Assembly: GCA_002102555.1 (NCBI GenBank)
Contig: MCFL01000016.1
Coordinates: 372,001-436,000, forward strand
Length of the DNA stretch: 64,000 bases
Reading direction: 5' to 3'
From: Catenaria anguillulae PL171
Taxonomy: Eukaryota; Blastocladiomycota; Blastocladiomycetes; Blastocladiales; Catenariaceae
The position numbers and the translations under genes were made by a program. Under the pieces are notes generated by a model that was given only the letters and a program-made list of their open reading frames with translations, had not been told where the DNA came from and ran no database searches. Positions 9,991 through 21,626 of this stretch are shown here, in pieces. The stretch's first letter is position 1, and each line of letters begins with the position of its first letter.

Positions 9991-12900
9991 TCTTGTTATT
10001 GGAACGCCTCATTAACGACCTTATACATAACCGATAACTGGCCGTGAGGGATTAGCCCTGGCGCTTTTGCTTGATGAAAGGAGCTCGTCTTCGTCCTGAA
10101 GGGTCGCCCTTGGCTGAGGATATCCGCCCTAACGTTGGCCTGCCGGCCATGGTGAGCCGTCCAAGCCGCGGGCCGGACACCGGACACTGGCTGTTGATGA
10201 TCCGAATCGTGTATGTAGCATCGCTCACAATTCTGGGTTTGTTGCCTGCTTGACGAATCCCCAACGTGATAACGTTTGTTGCTTTCGCCAGAGCGCTCTT
10301 GTAAATACTGGCCATCATGTCTCGAGTAGCGACTTCGCAGCCGCGTCAGTCCAAAGACATTAGGCCTTCTCCTGAAACGTACCTGAAACACCTCAAGATC
10401 TGCTTCAAGCCACTCAAGCCAACGCTCTGAACACAGTCTGCCGATCCAACACGCTCACCACACGCCGATCTTTTCCACCTCGCTTCCATCCTCCGTCTGC
10501 TCCGATCCACTCCTCTCCCTTTCTCTTTCTCGCACTTCCATCCTTCATCCTTCACTCCCAGACTCTGCACTCGGCTCCTCATCAGTGGTTTCTTCCTGCT
10601 CTTCTTTTCCATCACCTCTAATGCATGCACAATTTAAAACCGCTCAACCTTTCAAATCAAACCATGAATGACCGCCAATCACACTGCCGATCGCGCCACC
10701 TCTCATTGCATGCCCTTGCCCTCCGGGTCTTTACTGAGCACAGCGCCAGCAACAATTGAATGGATTCTCCACTCCTCCATGATTACCAACGTCCTCCTCT
10801 AATGTGACTCCCCACCAACTTGACCCACCCACAACGTACAACGTGGACACTCCTTTACCCGCCGGCTTACTACTTCATTGGCACCATCCGCAGCAGCTCC
10901 AAATCCTCGATTTTCAGACCGCGGTAACTTCTCACATGACACAGTCAACCTGCAAACCACGCGCATTCTCACACAACACAGTAAACCGGCAAACCGTGCT
11001 CACGAATCATTGGCCTCGCGGCGGCAGATCCATGGCTTCACCGCCTGGGAACTGCTACCCGCTTCTGTCTTTACGGTGACATTCATCCTATCGCCAATTG
11101 CAATGGTTGATTACTCCAATGCCAGCATCATGCCACGTTGTCAATGCCGCACTGACTGCCAACAATATACTCTCATCGCTGTTTCTCTTTCATTCGCACG
11201 CAATCCCCCCGATATGCCTTCAACGTGTGGCGAACCGCCAAATTCTCCCCTTGGTTGTCGATTGACGGCTCTCAACCTGCACTCTGCAGTGTTGGTCACA
11301 TTCAATCCCCAGCACCCTGTCACCACGACCAGTGTCCCCACCGTCAATACACGATACTTTCCTGTTGCCGTTGAATGACCTCTTCGCACTTCTCATTGGA
11401 TGCTTCACCAGCCGCACCGCATGCTATCCCAGCACTGCATGGCCTTTGCACCCGCCGCGCTTCGTTCGACAAGAATCAACTGACAAACGACGTGCGCAAC
11501 TCATTTACCTCGTGGCAGCACCTTGATCCATGGTTTCCCGCCTCGGACCTTTCGTCCGCTTCTGTTTACCGCAGCCATTCGTCTCATGGCCGAATGCAAC
11601 GGTTCATCGTTCCATCGTCCGGATTCCGCCATGCCGTCAAGGCCGCCGTCACCACCAGCAATTGACTCTGCTTGCTGGTTCTATTTCATTCGCACGCAAC
11701 TCCCCAATTTAGCCTCAATGAGTGCCGACCCGCCTCGCCCCGCCAAGTTCTTCTCTCTGTTGTGGATTGGCGGCGCTCAAACTCAATTCTGCAGTGCGCG
11801 TCGCATTCTCAATCCCAGCACAATTTCGGCCACAACCAGTTTTCCCCACCCACGATTACAACGTGCCTGCTGCTCCCGTTGAATGTCCCCTCATTGCACT
11901 TCGCGTTGGATGCTTCACCGGCACTCCATCTGCCCATCGCCCACGGCCACATCACACGTACTTGGCGTCTTTCTTTTCTCCAGCCGCACGACATGTCATG
12001 TCATCCAACCACAACACGTTCTTCCCGTCTGCCGCATTTCATTCTGCGTCACCGTATATGCCCATCATTTGCTATCTACGGCGACAACGACTCATGACCT
12101 TGGTGGCCCATAGCCACTCCACGTCGTTGCCTGCGTGCTGTTCCTCAAGCATACGCCCATCTCCCTTTCCTCGCCACCACAAGAACATCACCGGCAGCAG
12201 CAGCTCGATCAATCCCAATGGCACTCTTCTCGGGCACCGGCCTCGAATGACACTCGACCCGGAACCACCAATGACATCTCCTGCAGCAACATGTCACCCA
12301 GCAAGTGTTTTCCAACTTGCGGACGCGTATCCCATTGCTGCTTCTGTCCCGGTTCAATTTCATCTCATGATGCGTCCAGTGCCGTTGCTCCGTTTCCGTC
12401 AATGCAATCATGCAACTCACAATTCCGCTCACTGGATTCCTCGCTCTCCTCCAACCACGGCATTCAAGACAGTCCATCGCGTTGCTGACCCCGCCCATTC
12501 ACAAACGGCAGCCTTGCTCATAATCACACATGTTGGAGACGCCGATTCCGCTTTCTCAGCTTCCCTCACCGTCTATCGCAACCGACTCACCTATGATTGG
12601 CTTCTGCCGACTCTAATCCTGCCACTCTCGCTCTCGGACCACAGGCAACATAATGCTCACCGTCTACTCCTGCAGGTACACGGCAGCGAATTCGCAGATC
12701 TGCTCTCCGGCCAAGTCTTGCACTCGCTATGATACATCCAGATGTTTTCCCTCTGTTCTGTTCCATCGCAAACAGCTCAGACAAATCACGTTCATGGTAG
12801 TGGCTCATTGGTCTGGTGTTGCTTGCTGTGCCTGGGCTGACTGTGACGTGGAAGTGCACGATGTCCGCTCTCAACTGGTTCTGCTCCTCATTGCTTCTCA

Positions 12901-13766
12901 TATTTTCCGTGCATTTCATGACAGCCAGCTCCCACCTTTTGCCCATTTCCCACCATTAGCCTCGCCCTATCTCAAGCCGTTTTCTTGGATACATTCAACA
13001 TTGTTTCTCTATATCTTTGTTCACATCCTCAAATGCAGTTGTGCTTTGTCGGACTGCTCAATACATGACCGTTGCTCTGTGGCATATGTGTCAAGCTCCA
13101 GCCTGGCACACAAGCAACACAGTCGCAAACATCATGGGCTCACGATCTGGCAGGAACTGCCCGCAGGGCATCACCACCCAACCTGGGACAGGAGAAGCTC
13201 GAGGCGGCTCGAAGAGCTGCCGACGGTGGTCAACGGTCCTGGTTGAATGTTCTCAGTTCAAGCATACATCTCATCCGTCTTCATACAACCTCTGGGCTCG
13301 ACTTTGGCGCAACCGATCCGCTCTAAGCTCAGCGCTCCCTCTCACGACAAAGGGTTCAGGTCTTCAAATGATGACGCCTTTTTCTCACGTTCAGAAAGTG
13401 TGCCAGGGGCTGATGGCTCTCTCGACGTTTCGCTTCATTCCATTGCCTGATGCCCACACAACGAGCTTAAGCGCCAAGGCGAGGATGATGGCAATCATGA
13501 CGCCATCAAGCATGCCAGGTATAGTTGGAAGACCCCACCGACCAAGAATCCCCCACAACTGTTACCTCGAACAACTAATCGATACACCGATACACCGAAC
13601 ATTGCTTTTGAATGCTTCATTACTGTGACTTCCCGTCTTCAATATCCATGGTGTACTTTGCTCATCAATATAATGCCTCAAGTTGTTCTGTTTGAAAGCT
13701 CCCTTCAGCGCCCGGCCACGCAGTGGCCGGCATGAAAGCTTGTAAGTAACTGATCGTGACATCGCC
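9991..13766. other. Gene-poor region, 3.8 kb, pyrimidine-skewed
   Basis: From about 10.4 to 13.4 kb the plus strand is rich in C and T and poor in G. Overlapping ORFs are open in several frames with no family signature, as expected from skewed composition and not from coding. It contains a degenerate ~500-bp tandem repeat (10980-11935). No convincing protein or RNA gene seen. Confidence 0.5.
10980..11935. repeat. Degenerate tandem repeat, two ~450-bp units, period ~498 bp
   Basis: Unit A (about 10980-11425) and unit B (about 11478-11935) share a series of diverged blocks in the same order and spacing. Examples are GATCCATGG-TTC near 11028 and 11526, CCGCTTCTGT near 11060 and 11557, TTTCATTCGCACGCAA near 11189 and 11685, CTCTGCAGTG/TTCTGCAGTG near 11282 and 11787, and TTGGATGCTTCACC near 11397 and 11908. 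The units are clearly related with many substitutions and indels. Both units are open in multiple frames, but the shared blocks do not keep one frame, so this looks like non-coding repeat DNA. Confidence 0.7.
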
Positions 13767-16086
13767 ATGTACTCCAACACACTTACCGTGCTGCGACTCG
13801 GCGCATGTGTGCTGCTGCTGCTGCTCCACTCTGCAAGTCCGGCTCAGGCGTCCTCCGTCAAGGACGTTGCGACCGCCTACATTGCCGAGCTCAATGCGCT
13901 CTTCTTCTTTGGCGGGTGGGACGAGCGTACACCAATCATCACCACGGCCGGCTACATCAACCTGACGGCCCCCTTTTCGGTCGACTCGCCCCCCATCACA
14001 ACCATTCCCTCCGTACCAATCCCCACCTCACGCTTGGTGCCGTTGGTTGTCAAGAATGCAATCGGCGACTCGTTCGATATCATTGTCGCGGGCGGCATCA
14101 CGCCGTCTGTCCCGTTTCAGGTCGGCTCGTTTTTGAATGGGGTCACGGCATGGACCTACTCTATTACCAACACCAATGGCGGTGCTCAGCAGCCCAGCAT
14201 TCGTGTTTCCGTGAACGGCGGCAGAAACACGGACGGATTGCCGTACGGTCCTGCGTCTCAGTATGCCACCACAACGGCCGAGGGTTTGTTTGGCAATGCA
14301 CATGCGTTCGGAGGCAGACAGTTTCCAACCCCGTTTTTTAACCAGCTCAAGGTTCTTGACCGGGTACGTTTATGTCACTATACTGCTGTTGATCTTCGCA
14401 TAGATTGTTCCGCCCAGACCGCGGTCAATGTCTGACAATGTCGACTACAGTCCGGCGCTTTCAGCACTGTTTTGTTTAACAACAACTCTGCCCCGGCTCC
14501 TCGAGCGGATTCTCAGCTCGCTCGAGTCAACTCGACTCACTTGATTGTCGCCGGAGGTGACATGAACGCGACAAAGTACACGGACATTTGGCTCTTCAAC
14601 ATCCAACAACCGTCTTGGACCAGGGTATGTGTCCAACTTGATGTCCTTTTGCACTTGCAGTGGCCGTCAAGACCTAGCTCTGAATAGACCTGTATTTTCT
14701 TGACAACAGTATCCGCACGCGCTGCTGCAATTCCGCGCATTTGGTGCAATCGTGTCGTACGCTGCGCCATCTGGCAACCGCTACATCATCTTGATTGGCC
14801 GCGAATTGCCGCTTATCGAGTACTTCAACCTGTCTGCCAACGGCCTGCCACAGGCCATAGACCCAACGGGTCAAGGTCCTGCAACCATGGAGCAACCATC
14901 TGCCGTCATGGTCGGGGATCAGATGGTGATTATCGGCGGCTTCTCGGTAGGTTTCCTTCCTGCTTGCTTTCTCGGTTTACTTGGAAACTTCCTCACTCAT
15001 TGAACGCGTATGTATGAATATATCCAACAGAAAACCGGCGACGCCAACCAGCGCAGCGATCAACGGTTCTTTCGTGTGCTCAAGGTCAAAGAATCTGACG
15101 GATCAAAGTTGTCGTTTGAATGGTGTGTGTACATGGACATTTCCACACATCCTTCACAAGGTACTGATCGACATTGCCATACCTCATGCATCCGTGCATC
15201 TACCTTACTAGGCAAAACTCGTTCACCCCGATCGCAAAGGCCAATTCTGCTGCTGATTCGCCGTCTTCTCCAAGCGGGCCGACCGTCGCAGGTGATGAGG
15301 AACGGAAACCAGCAGGATGGACTCTTGCTCTCATCATCAGCGGATCCTTGTTGGGAATCTTCGTCATTGCGGTTCGTTTCCCTTTATCTGCTTATTGGAA
15401 TGTGCATTTCGGTAATATATGTTGACTCGCGAAATGGTCAGGCTTCTCTATTCCTCATCCGCCGCCGTCGCCGCGACCGAAAATCATCTGCAACAAGGGC
15501 GCACCACCAGAATCCCGACCGAGCGGCGTCCCAGCAGCCAATTGTCATGCCTGTCGCCCCAACTGCGACTGCCGGTGAAGCGTCTCGCCTGATCCCCATG
15601 CAGCCTGCCGACGTGATGTATCCACTCGCTCCATCGTGCCGCCCGCCTTCTTCCGTACACGACCAGGCGCTCTTTTCAAAGTCCGGTGCACCTGGCGCCA
15701 CTCTTGGTCCGCCTGCTCACTTGCCGGCCAACAGGGCCTTGGTTATTGGTCCGGCCGATGGTGACGAGGTCATGTACTTGCCACAACCGCGCAACGTGCA
15801 GCAGCAGTCACCAAACGGACACGATGCGGACAACCCATTTGAAACGCTTATACTGCCGCCACTAAGACCGGCACAACCTGTCGATAGTTCAGGGACGCCT
15901 TTGCTACCAGCAGGACCAGCTCAAGCCTCTGTTGCCGGGGTCTCTGCGGCGTCGTTCCAAATGAATCAGCCAGCTGCGGGTCAAGTGGACGAGTCGTCTC
16001 AGCCGCCGCGTTCGTCAGTGGGGACATTTTACTTGCCAAATGATACCGGGAATCGAGTGGTAGAGCGTGGTCATTTGAATGCTTGA
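13767..16086 (+). CDS. Kelch-like single-pass membrane protein, copy 1
   Basis: Six exons with clean GT-AG junctions: 13767-14363, 14451-14624, 14710-14946, 15031-15122, 15212-15371 and 15442-16086, giving 634 residues. The N-terminus is a signal peptide (LGACVLLLLLHSASPAQA). The ectodomain has kelch/beta-propeller-type motifs (LFFFGGWDERTP, HLIVAGGD, DIWLFN, MVIIGG) and possible N-glycosylation sites (NLT, NNS, NAT). Exon 5 encodes the single helix (TLALIISGSLLGIFVIA). Exon 6 begins with a basic stop-transfer (LIRRRRRDRK) followed by a ~200-residue Pro/Ser/Gln-rich cytoplasmic tail. The gene at 16460-18802 is its tandem duplicate with the same intron phases. Type I cell-surface protein by topology; ligand or partner unknown. 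Confidence 0.85.
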
Positions 16087-16459
16087 GTCCAAGTCTGAAC
16101 ACCGAGCTATGACAGCTGGATTTGTATCGTCTGTGTGTTTATCGTCGTGCAATACCAGATAAACCTCTTTTCAGAACCCGTGCAGGCCAAGCCGCCGTCA
16201 TGGGCAACATGTGGATTCTCCAATGCATAATCAGGCGCAACGTCCGGCCCATCGTGCTCACACCGAACACTCAATGGGCGCTTGTCTCACGGTGGCTGGG
16301 CGAGATCGGTGATTGTGATTAAATTTGATCACTGTCGGAATTGACGGACACTGGGGTCATCAAGTTGAGGACGGCGGATGACCGCCCAACTCTGCAAGTC
16401 AATGCCGACATAAGCAGAAAAGCAATGCAACTGCCGCTGTACCAGTCTGACAACACATC
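16087..16459. other. Intergenic spacer between kelch-like paralogs
   Basis: 373 bp acting as terminator of copy 1 and promoter of copy 2. No gene or conserved element recognised. Confidence 0.4.
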
Positions 16460-18802
16460 ATGACAGGCCCGCACCTCGCCCAGTTGATGGCTGTATTCCT
16501 CGGCTCTGGCCTGCTGCTCTTGTTGCACTTTGCAAGCCCCGCCCAAGCTTCCTCCATCAAGGATGTTGGTGCAGCCTACATTGCCGAACTCAACGTGCTC
16601 TTCTTCTTTGGTGGATGGGACGAGCGTACACCAATTGTCGGTTCAGCCGGCTACATCAATCTAACGGCCCCCTTTTCGGTCGACTCGCCGCCCATCACAA
16701 GCATTCCGTCGGTTCCAGTTCTCACGTCACGCTTGGTGCCGCTGGTTGTCAAGAATGCCATCGGCGATTCATTTGACATCATCGTCTCGGGTGGCGTCAC
16801 GGCGCCCATTCCGTTCCAGGCGGGAGTCTATGTGCCAGGGACCACTGCATGGACGTACTCGGTCATCAAGGACGGCGGAACCGAGCAGCAGCCAAGGATT
16901 CGTGTGACGGTGAATGGCGGTAGAAACAGTGAGGGGTTGCCGTTTGGTCCTGCCGTCCAGTACGGCGCTACCACAGCAGATGGTGTGTTTGGAAATGCAC
17001 ATGCATTCGGTGGAAGGGTGTTTCCGGCACCGTTCTTTAACCAGCTCAAGGCCATTGACCGGGTATGTTCGTGGAATCCAAGCCATCTTTTCCACCTATC
17101 TGATGTCTGGACTGTTGTCATGATGATTTGCAGTTTGGCGCTTACAGCACCGTTTCATTCAACAACAACTCGGCCCCAGCACCTCGAGTCGATGCCCAAT
17201 TGGTTCGAGTCAACTCCACTCACTTGATTGTTGCCGGTGGAGATGGCAACTCGACAAAGTTCAATGACATTTGGCTGTTCAACATTCCGCAAACGACGTG
17301 GACCAGGGTAAGTATACGTCTTGTCTTGCTTGTTTCCCCATTGCGTATGCGCTTATGTGCTGAACCTTCACATCCCACAGTATCCGCACACGTTTATCCA
17401 ACCACATGCATTTGGTGGATTTGTGGCCTACACTGCGCCCTCAGGCAACCGCTACGTCATTCTGATTGGCCGCGAGTCGCCATTCATCGAGTACTTTAAC
17501 CTATCGGCCAACGGCCCGCCGCAGGCGGCAGACACCACCGGGCAAGGCCCGTCATCATTGGAGCAGCCGGCGGCCGTCATGATTGGGGATCAATTGGTGA
17601 TTGTAGGCGGCGTCACGGTTCGTTTCCATTTCGGCGATCTCTCTCGCTTGGATGCAAGGTACTCACACCAATGGATCTTGAGCGTACATAACAGAAAGCA
17701 GGCGACCCCGACCAGCGGTTCTTCCGTGTACTCAAAGTCAAGGAATCCGATGGTTCAAAATTGACCTTTGAGTGGTGCGTCTTAAGTTCTGTTTCCCGCT
17801 CTACTTTTGCTGGCCTGTCGAGTCTGACTCTGTCGTTGATTACACTATCCGACCGTGCAGGCAAAACTCGTTTACCCCAGTTGCAAAGGCAAACGGTGGA
17901 TCCGGCTCGCCGTCTCCCACCAGCGGCCCAGCAACGGGCGGTGGCGGTGACGAGGAAAAGAAGGCTGGCTGGGTCCTCCCTCTCATCATCTCTGGATCTG
18001 TACTGGCGGGAATCCTTGCGATTGCGGTTTGTGCTCAACTTCTTTTCCTCTTTGATGTCGGAACACTGATCGACTTTTTCTTTTCTGGTTCGTGTCTGCA
18101 TAGATCGCCTTCTTCCTCTTCCGCCGTCGTCGCAACCAACAGTCAGCCTCGCCAAAGACCCACCAACGCGATCCCAATCTCGCCGCTGCAGACAGTGCCG
18201 TTTCATTCAAGCAGCCCCTCGTTATTTCCTCTGCTTCAACCCCCAATACCACTACGACCTCCGACGCTTTGCGCTCGGTCCCGGCGCCCACGGCCGACAT
18301 TTCCGCCTACCCGCTCTCTCCACCTCACCCAGTTTCGTCGTCGCACGACCCTGCGCTTCTTGCGAAATCGACCATGCCCGATGGCTACATTGCCAGCCAG
18401 CCGATTCACCGTGCACCTGCCGAGATTTACACGGCACACGCACCCATTCCGAGCCCCTCGCCGACTGCCCAGCTACATGCACAAGTCGATCGCCACACAT
18501 CGGCGCATTCCCCGGTCAATGTGGTTGTTGAGGTCGGCCAAGACGAAGACGACGAGGTGTTTTACCTGCCTCAGCCGCCCATGCAGCAGCAAGAGCACAA
18601 GTCGCCCGACGCGCAGAATACGCCGGGTCCTTTTGAAACGCTGTTGCTACCGACGCGCCAAGGTCACGTTGCAGACAGCAATGTGGTTGTCCTGGCTCAA
18701 ATGGATCAGCCCGGATCGGGCACGGCGCAGGCGCCGCAGCACCCGACGCTGGGAACGCTGTATCTGCCGAATGCGACCGAGAAGCGGGTGGAGCGTGGGT
18801 AG
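16460..18802 (+). CDS. Kelch-like single-pass membrane protein, copy 2
   Basis: Six exons: 16460-17062, 17134-17307, 17381-17617, 17695-17774, 17861-18026 and 18104-18802, giving 652 residues. Exons 2 (174 nt) and 3 (237 nt) have exactly the same length as in copy 1, and all intron phases match. Layout: signal peptide (FLGSGLLLLLHFASPAQA), kelch-type ectodomain (LFFFGGWDERTP, LIVAGGD, LVIVGG), one helix (VLPLIISGSVLAGILAIA), basic RRRR stop-transfer, long low-complexity tail. The ectodomain is highly similar to copy 1. The tails have diverged except for short shared blocks such as DEV(M/F)YLPQP, PFETL(I/L)LP and the C-terminal (T/L)YLPN, which may be docking motifs. Function is not known beyond the topology. 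Confidence 0.85.
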
Positions 18803-19076
18803 GAGGTGAGTCGTATCATAGATAGGTTTTGTGTGCAGTATTCCCATTCAATTTTGCGTTGTGGTTAACAGAATCGTGTGAGCACATAGTTGGACTGTAT
18901 GTATGCATTCAACCCGCTTTATACATACATATGGGGTTCTTCAAGTGACGCCAGCGTCTTCAAAACGTGGACTTGTGAGCCATCACAAGAGAACAGTCAA
19001 TCACAAATCGGCTCGGTCGCCCATCACTGGCGAACCAACATACATACTTATCGAGAGGCTCAACTAGAACGGAACA

Positions 19077-21248
19077 ATGCAAATTGAAGCCGCAATGAAC
19101 TCAATGCACTTAATAAACTTACCCGACCTCGTCATTGAGCGCCTCTTGACGCTCACGATTCGCCTGGCCACGCCGCCACTCGTCCATCTGCTGACACTAC
19201 TGGACACCGCCGACAACGACGGCGCTCGCAATCCTCTGGTCCCGATCCTCAACGCACTTCCCCGGGCGTGCATCCCGCAAGTCTCTCTCGCAGTCATCAT
19301 GCAATGCCCTTGGATCGATGCCAACGTGGCCAGTTTGACCAACAACTTGTGGTTGCTCGATGCGCTCGCACACAAGCTGACAAGGGCACCGTATAATCGG
19401 CCCATGCAATACGGCGATACGATGTTGCTTGACGAGGTTTCGGCAAAGGGCTTTGTGAATGTCCTTGACTGGTGGCACAACTCGTCAGGCGACAACGTGA
19501 TTGGCCAGACCAACCCGATCCAGCGTGCGTGCGACGGCGGGCACCCGCAAGTGCTGAGCTGGTGGTGGTCGCACCAACACCGGGGCCGGTTGGGCGAGCG
19601 GTTTCCTGGCTACAAGCATGACTTGTTTTCGTTGATGGAGGCGACGCGCAAGGGCGACATGGCGATTCTGCAATGGTGGTTTGACAATGTGTTTGCAGAC
19701 GATATGGAAATCATGGAAACGCACAATGCGGGAGCGTTCCGGCGGCAGGCCATCTTCATGGCCAATTCGTTCCAGGAGCTCATCATGGCGGCCGGGATGT
19801 TTGGGTTGAAAGAAGCCGTTGACTTTTGGGTCCGAGTAGCAGAAGGGTATTGCGGGCTGGATGATTCGGTCATGAGCGCACTGTTTGCGTGCGGTCGTAT
19901 GGATTGGATTGATGAGTATCTGTTCGATTTTGACCAGTCTTACGACTCTGCTGATGCCATTCATCCATGTTCATTTTCGGCCTTCTCTGGCAACATTCAG
20001 TTTATCGAAGCTTGTCTTGGCCGATTCTCGCTGTCGCCAGATGATTACGAGGCCGTCAAATTCGACATGACGGTTTTCGCGAGCTGCATGGGACAAGTCC
20101 ACGTCTTGGATTGGATGCATTCAAGGGGGATGGTGGATTTTGAAGTTTTGACGTGCGACGAGCTGACAACGTTCAATTACAAGGACGATTTCCAACTGTT
20201 GCTTTCCAACTTCAAGCCCACGACCGAGCCCTATCATGTCCAGCAAGATTTGACAGACACTCTGATTCACTGGCTCGTCTACTTTGGCGACCTGGCCGTC
20301 TTGGAATGGTGGCATCGACATAACAGCAGCGATTTCGAGGCCCTCATGACACGGTCCGAGTGGCCGCTGTTTCCTTCAAGCTTGAAATCGGCCATCAGGC
20401 AGGGCCACGCACACGTGGTGCGCTTTTTGTTCGCGCACTGGCGCCCAAGCGTTCTCACACAGACTGACAGTTCGTACTTGGAGGAGGCCGCATTGCGAGG
20501 GCATGTTGACGTATTTACAACATGGGGCGAAGCCTGGGGATCAAAGTGGCATGGGCCGATTCATGAAGGTTGCATCAATGCGATTATGTTTTCCGCGCTA
20601 AGTCAAGGTCATGTCGAGATTGTGGAATGGTGGATGAGCACGTGGCCTGAAGCAAAGTTTTCTGCCGGTCTCGGCAACCTGATACTCCATTACTTGAAAG
20701 TGGGTGTCCCACCCAAGGTGCTTGATTGGTGTCTCAAAAATGCGCACAGGTTTCGGTGGGAGGGCGTCATTGAGTACAACCTGAATCCGGCCTACTTGAC
20801 TGCCAAACTGTCGACCAAGGACACGCTTCGTCTCATCAGCTTCAATGGACAGCAATGCGGCCAAGCTCGTTTTGAACCCATGGTGGATGATAACCGTTCC
20901 CTCCTCAATGCATGGCGTGGGCAACCTCTCGCTCTACAATCGCTCGTGACCAGCGGCCTCCTGTCAGAGCGCTTTGATTTGGATGTCGCCATCCTGGCTG
21001 ACGCTGGCGTCGCGGTATACGATTGGATGCTCGGGTTCCGCAGGCAAGGGCGGTGCAGGTGGACTGTGAGACTTGGGTACGGCACACTTGTTGGCCGTGG
21101 CAAGTGGAACGAGTTGACGTGGTGGGCAAAGAAGGGATTACCCGTGCCGCCGTACAAGTCAAAGGAGGACCCGTGGGAAAAGGTCGAGTTGGATTTCGAT
21201 GCGCCGCTCGAGCTGGATGGCGAAGATTTCGCGCCGGAGGTCCAATAA
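19077..21248 (+). CDS. Ankyrin-type repeat protein (degenerate repeats)
   Basis: Single-exon, 723-residue soluble protein. The N-terminus (NLPDLVIERLLTLTIRLA) resembles the start of F-box-like helical segments. Many ~30-residue units follow with cores such as GFVNVLDWWHN, GHPQVLSWWWSH, GDMAILQWWFD, GQVHVLDWMHS, GDLAVLEWWHR, GHAHVVRFLFAH and GHVEIVEWWMS. This G-H/D-x-x-V-L-x-W-W pattern is the degenerate ankyrin form common in large fungal and protist families. The C-terminal 100 residues are shared with the truncated gene at 1-666. It probably acts as a protein-binding scaffold or substrate adaptor. The start could be ATG 19077 or the in-frame ATG at 19095. Confidence 0.8.
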   Translation: MQIEAAMNSMHLINLPDLVIERLLTLTIRLATPPLVHLLTLLDTADNDGARNPLVPILNALPRACIPQVSLAVIMQCPWIDANVASLTNNLWLLDALAHKLTRAPYNRPMQYGDTMLLDEVSAKGFVNVLDWWHNSSGDNVIGQTNPIQRACDGGHPQVLSWWWSHQHRGRLGERFPGYKHDLFSLMEATRKGDMAILQWWFDNVFADDMEIMETHNAGAFRRQAIFMANSFQELIMAAGMFGLKEAVDFWVRVAEGYCGLDDSVMSALFACGRMDWIDEYLFDFDQSYDSADAIHPCSFSAFSGNIQFIEACLGRFSLSPDDYEAVKFDMTVFASCMGQVHVLDWMHSRGMVDFEVLTCDELTTFNYKDDFQLLLSNFKPTTEPYHVQQDLTDTLIHWLVYFGDLAVLEWWHRHNSSDFEALMTRSEWPLFPSSLKSAIRQGHAHVVRFLFAHWRPSVLTQTDSSYLEEAALRGHVDVFTTWGEAWGSKWHGPIHEGCINAIMFSALSQGHVEIVEWWMSTWPEAKFSAGLGNLILHYLKVGVPPKVLDWCLKNAHRFRWEGVIEYNLNPAYLTAKLSTKDTLRLISFNGQQCGQARFEPMVDDNRSLLNAWRGQPLALQSLVTSGLLSERFDLDVAILADAGVAVYDWMLGFRRQGRCRWTVRLGYGTLVGRGKWNELTWWAKKGLPVPPYKSKEDPWEKVELDFDAPLELDGEDFAPEVQ

Positions 21249-21626
21249 GTGGAACTGGACAATTTCCGTTCATTGTATGTTAAAATCTCCTTCGTATCCA
21301 TACAAATTTTGCCTTTCTTCCCACATTTGTCCGCCTGCACAATCGCCGGTCCCGCGCGCTCTTTCGCCATGGTGGCCAGCACGATTCGCGTACATATGTG
21401 AAACCACAATACGAGACCCATCGCAATAGCACTTCCCACCATGGCCAACCATGGCCAAGTCGGTGGCCATGGTCCTTGAAGTCCTCTTCCCATTCGTGAG
21501 CCGCGAACAGGCCTGCCATCATCCGCATCCATCACGTGTTCTCAACGCAATGATATCACATATTCCATACCATATCATATATGTACATGATTGTGAGGGA
21601 AATCGATATCTCTGAGCAATGCAATC
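21249..21626. other. Intergenic spacer
   Basis: 378 bp upstream of the TMEM245-like gene, with an AT-rich stretch at about 21545-21590. No gene recognised. Confidence 0.4.

Noticed and set aside
11722-12732. 336-codon plus-strand ORF in the gene desert
   Set aside because: It overlaps the degenerate repeat, is rich in Pro/His/Ser/Cys from pyrimidine skew, and other frames in the same stretch are also open. No motif.
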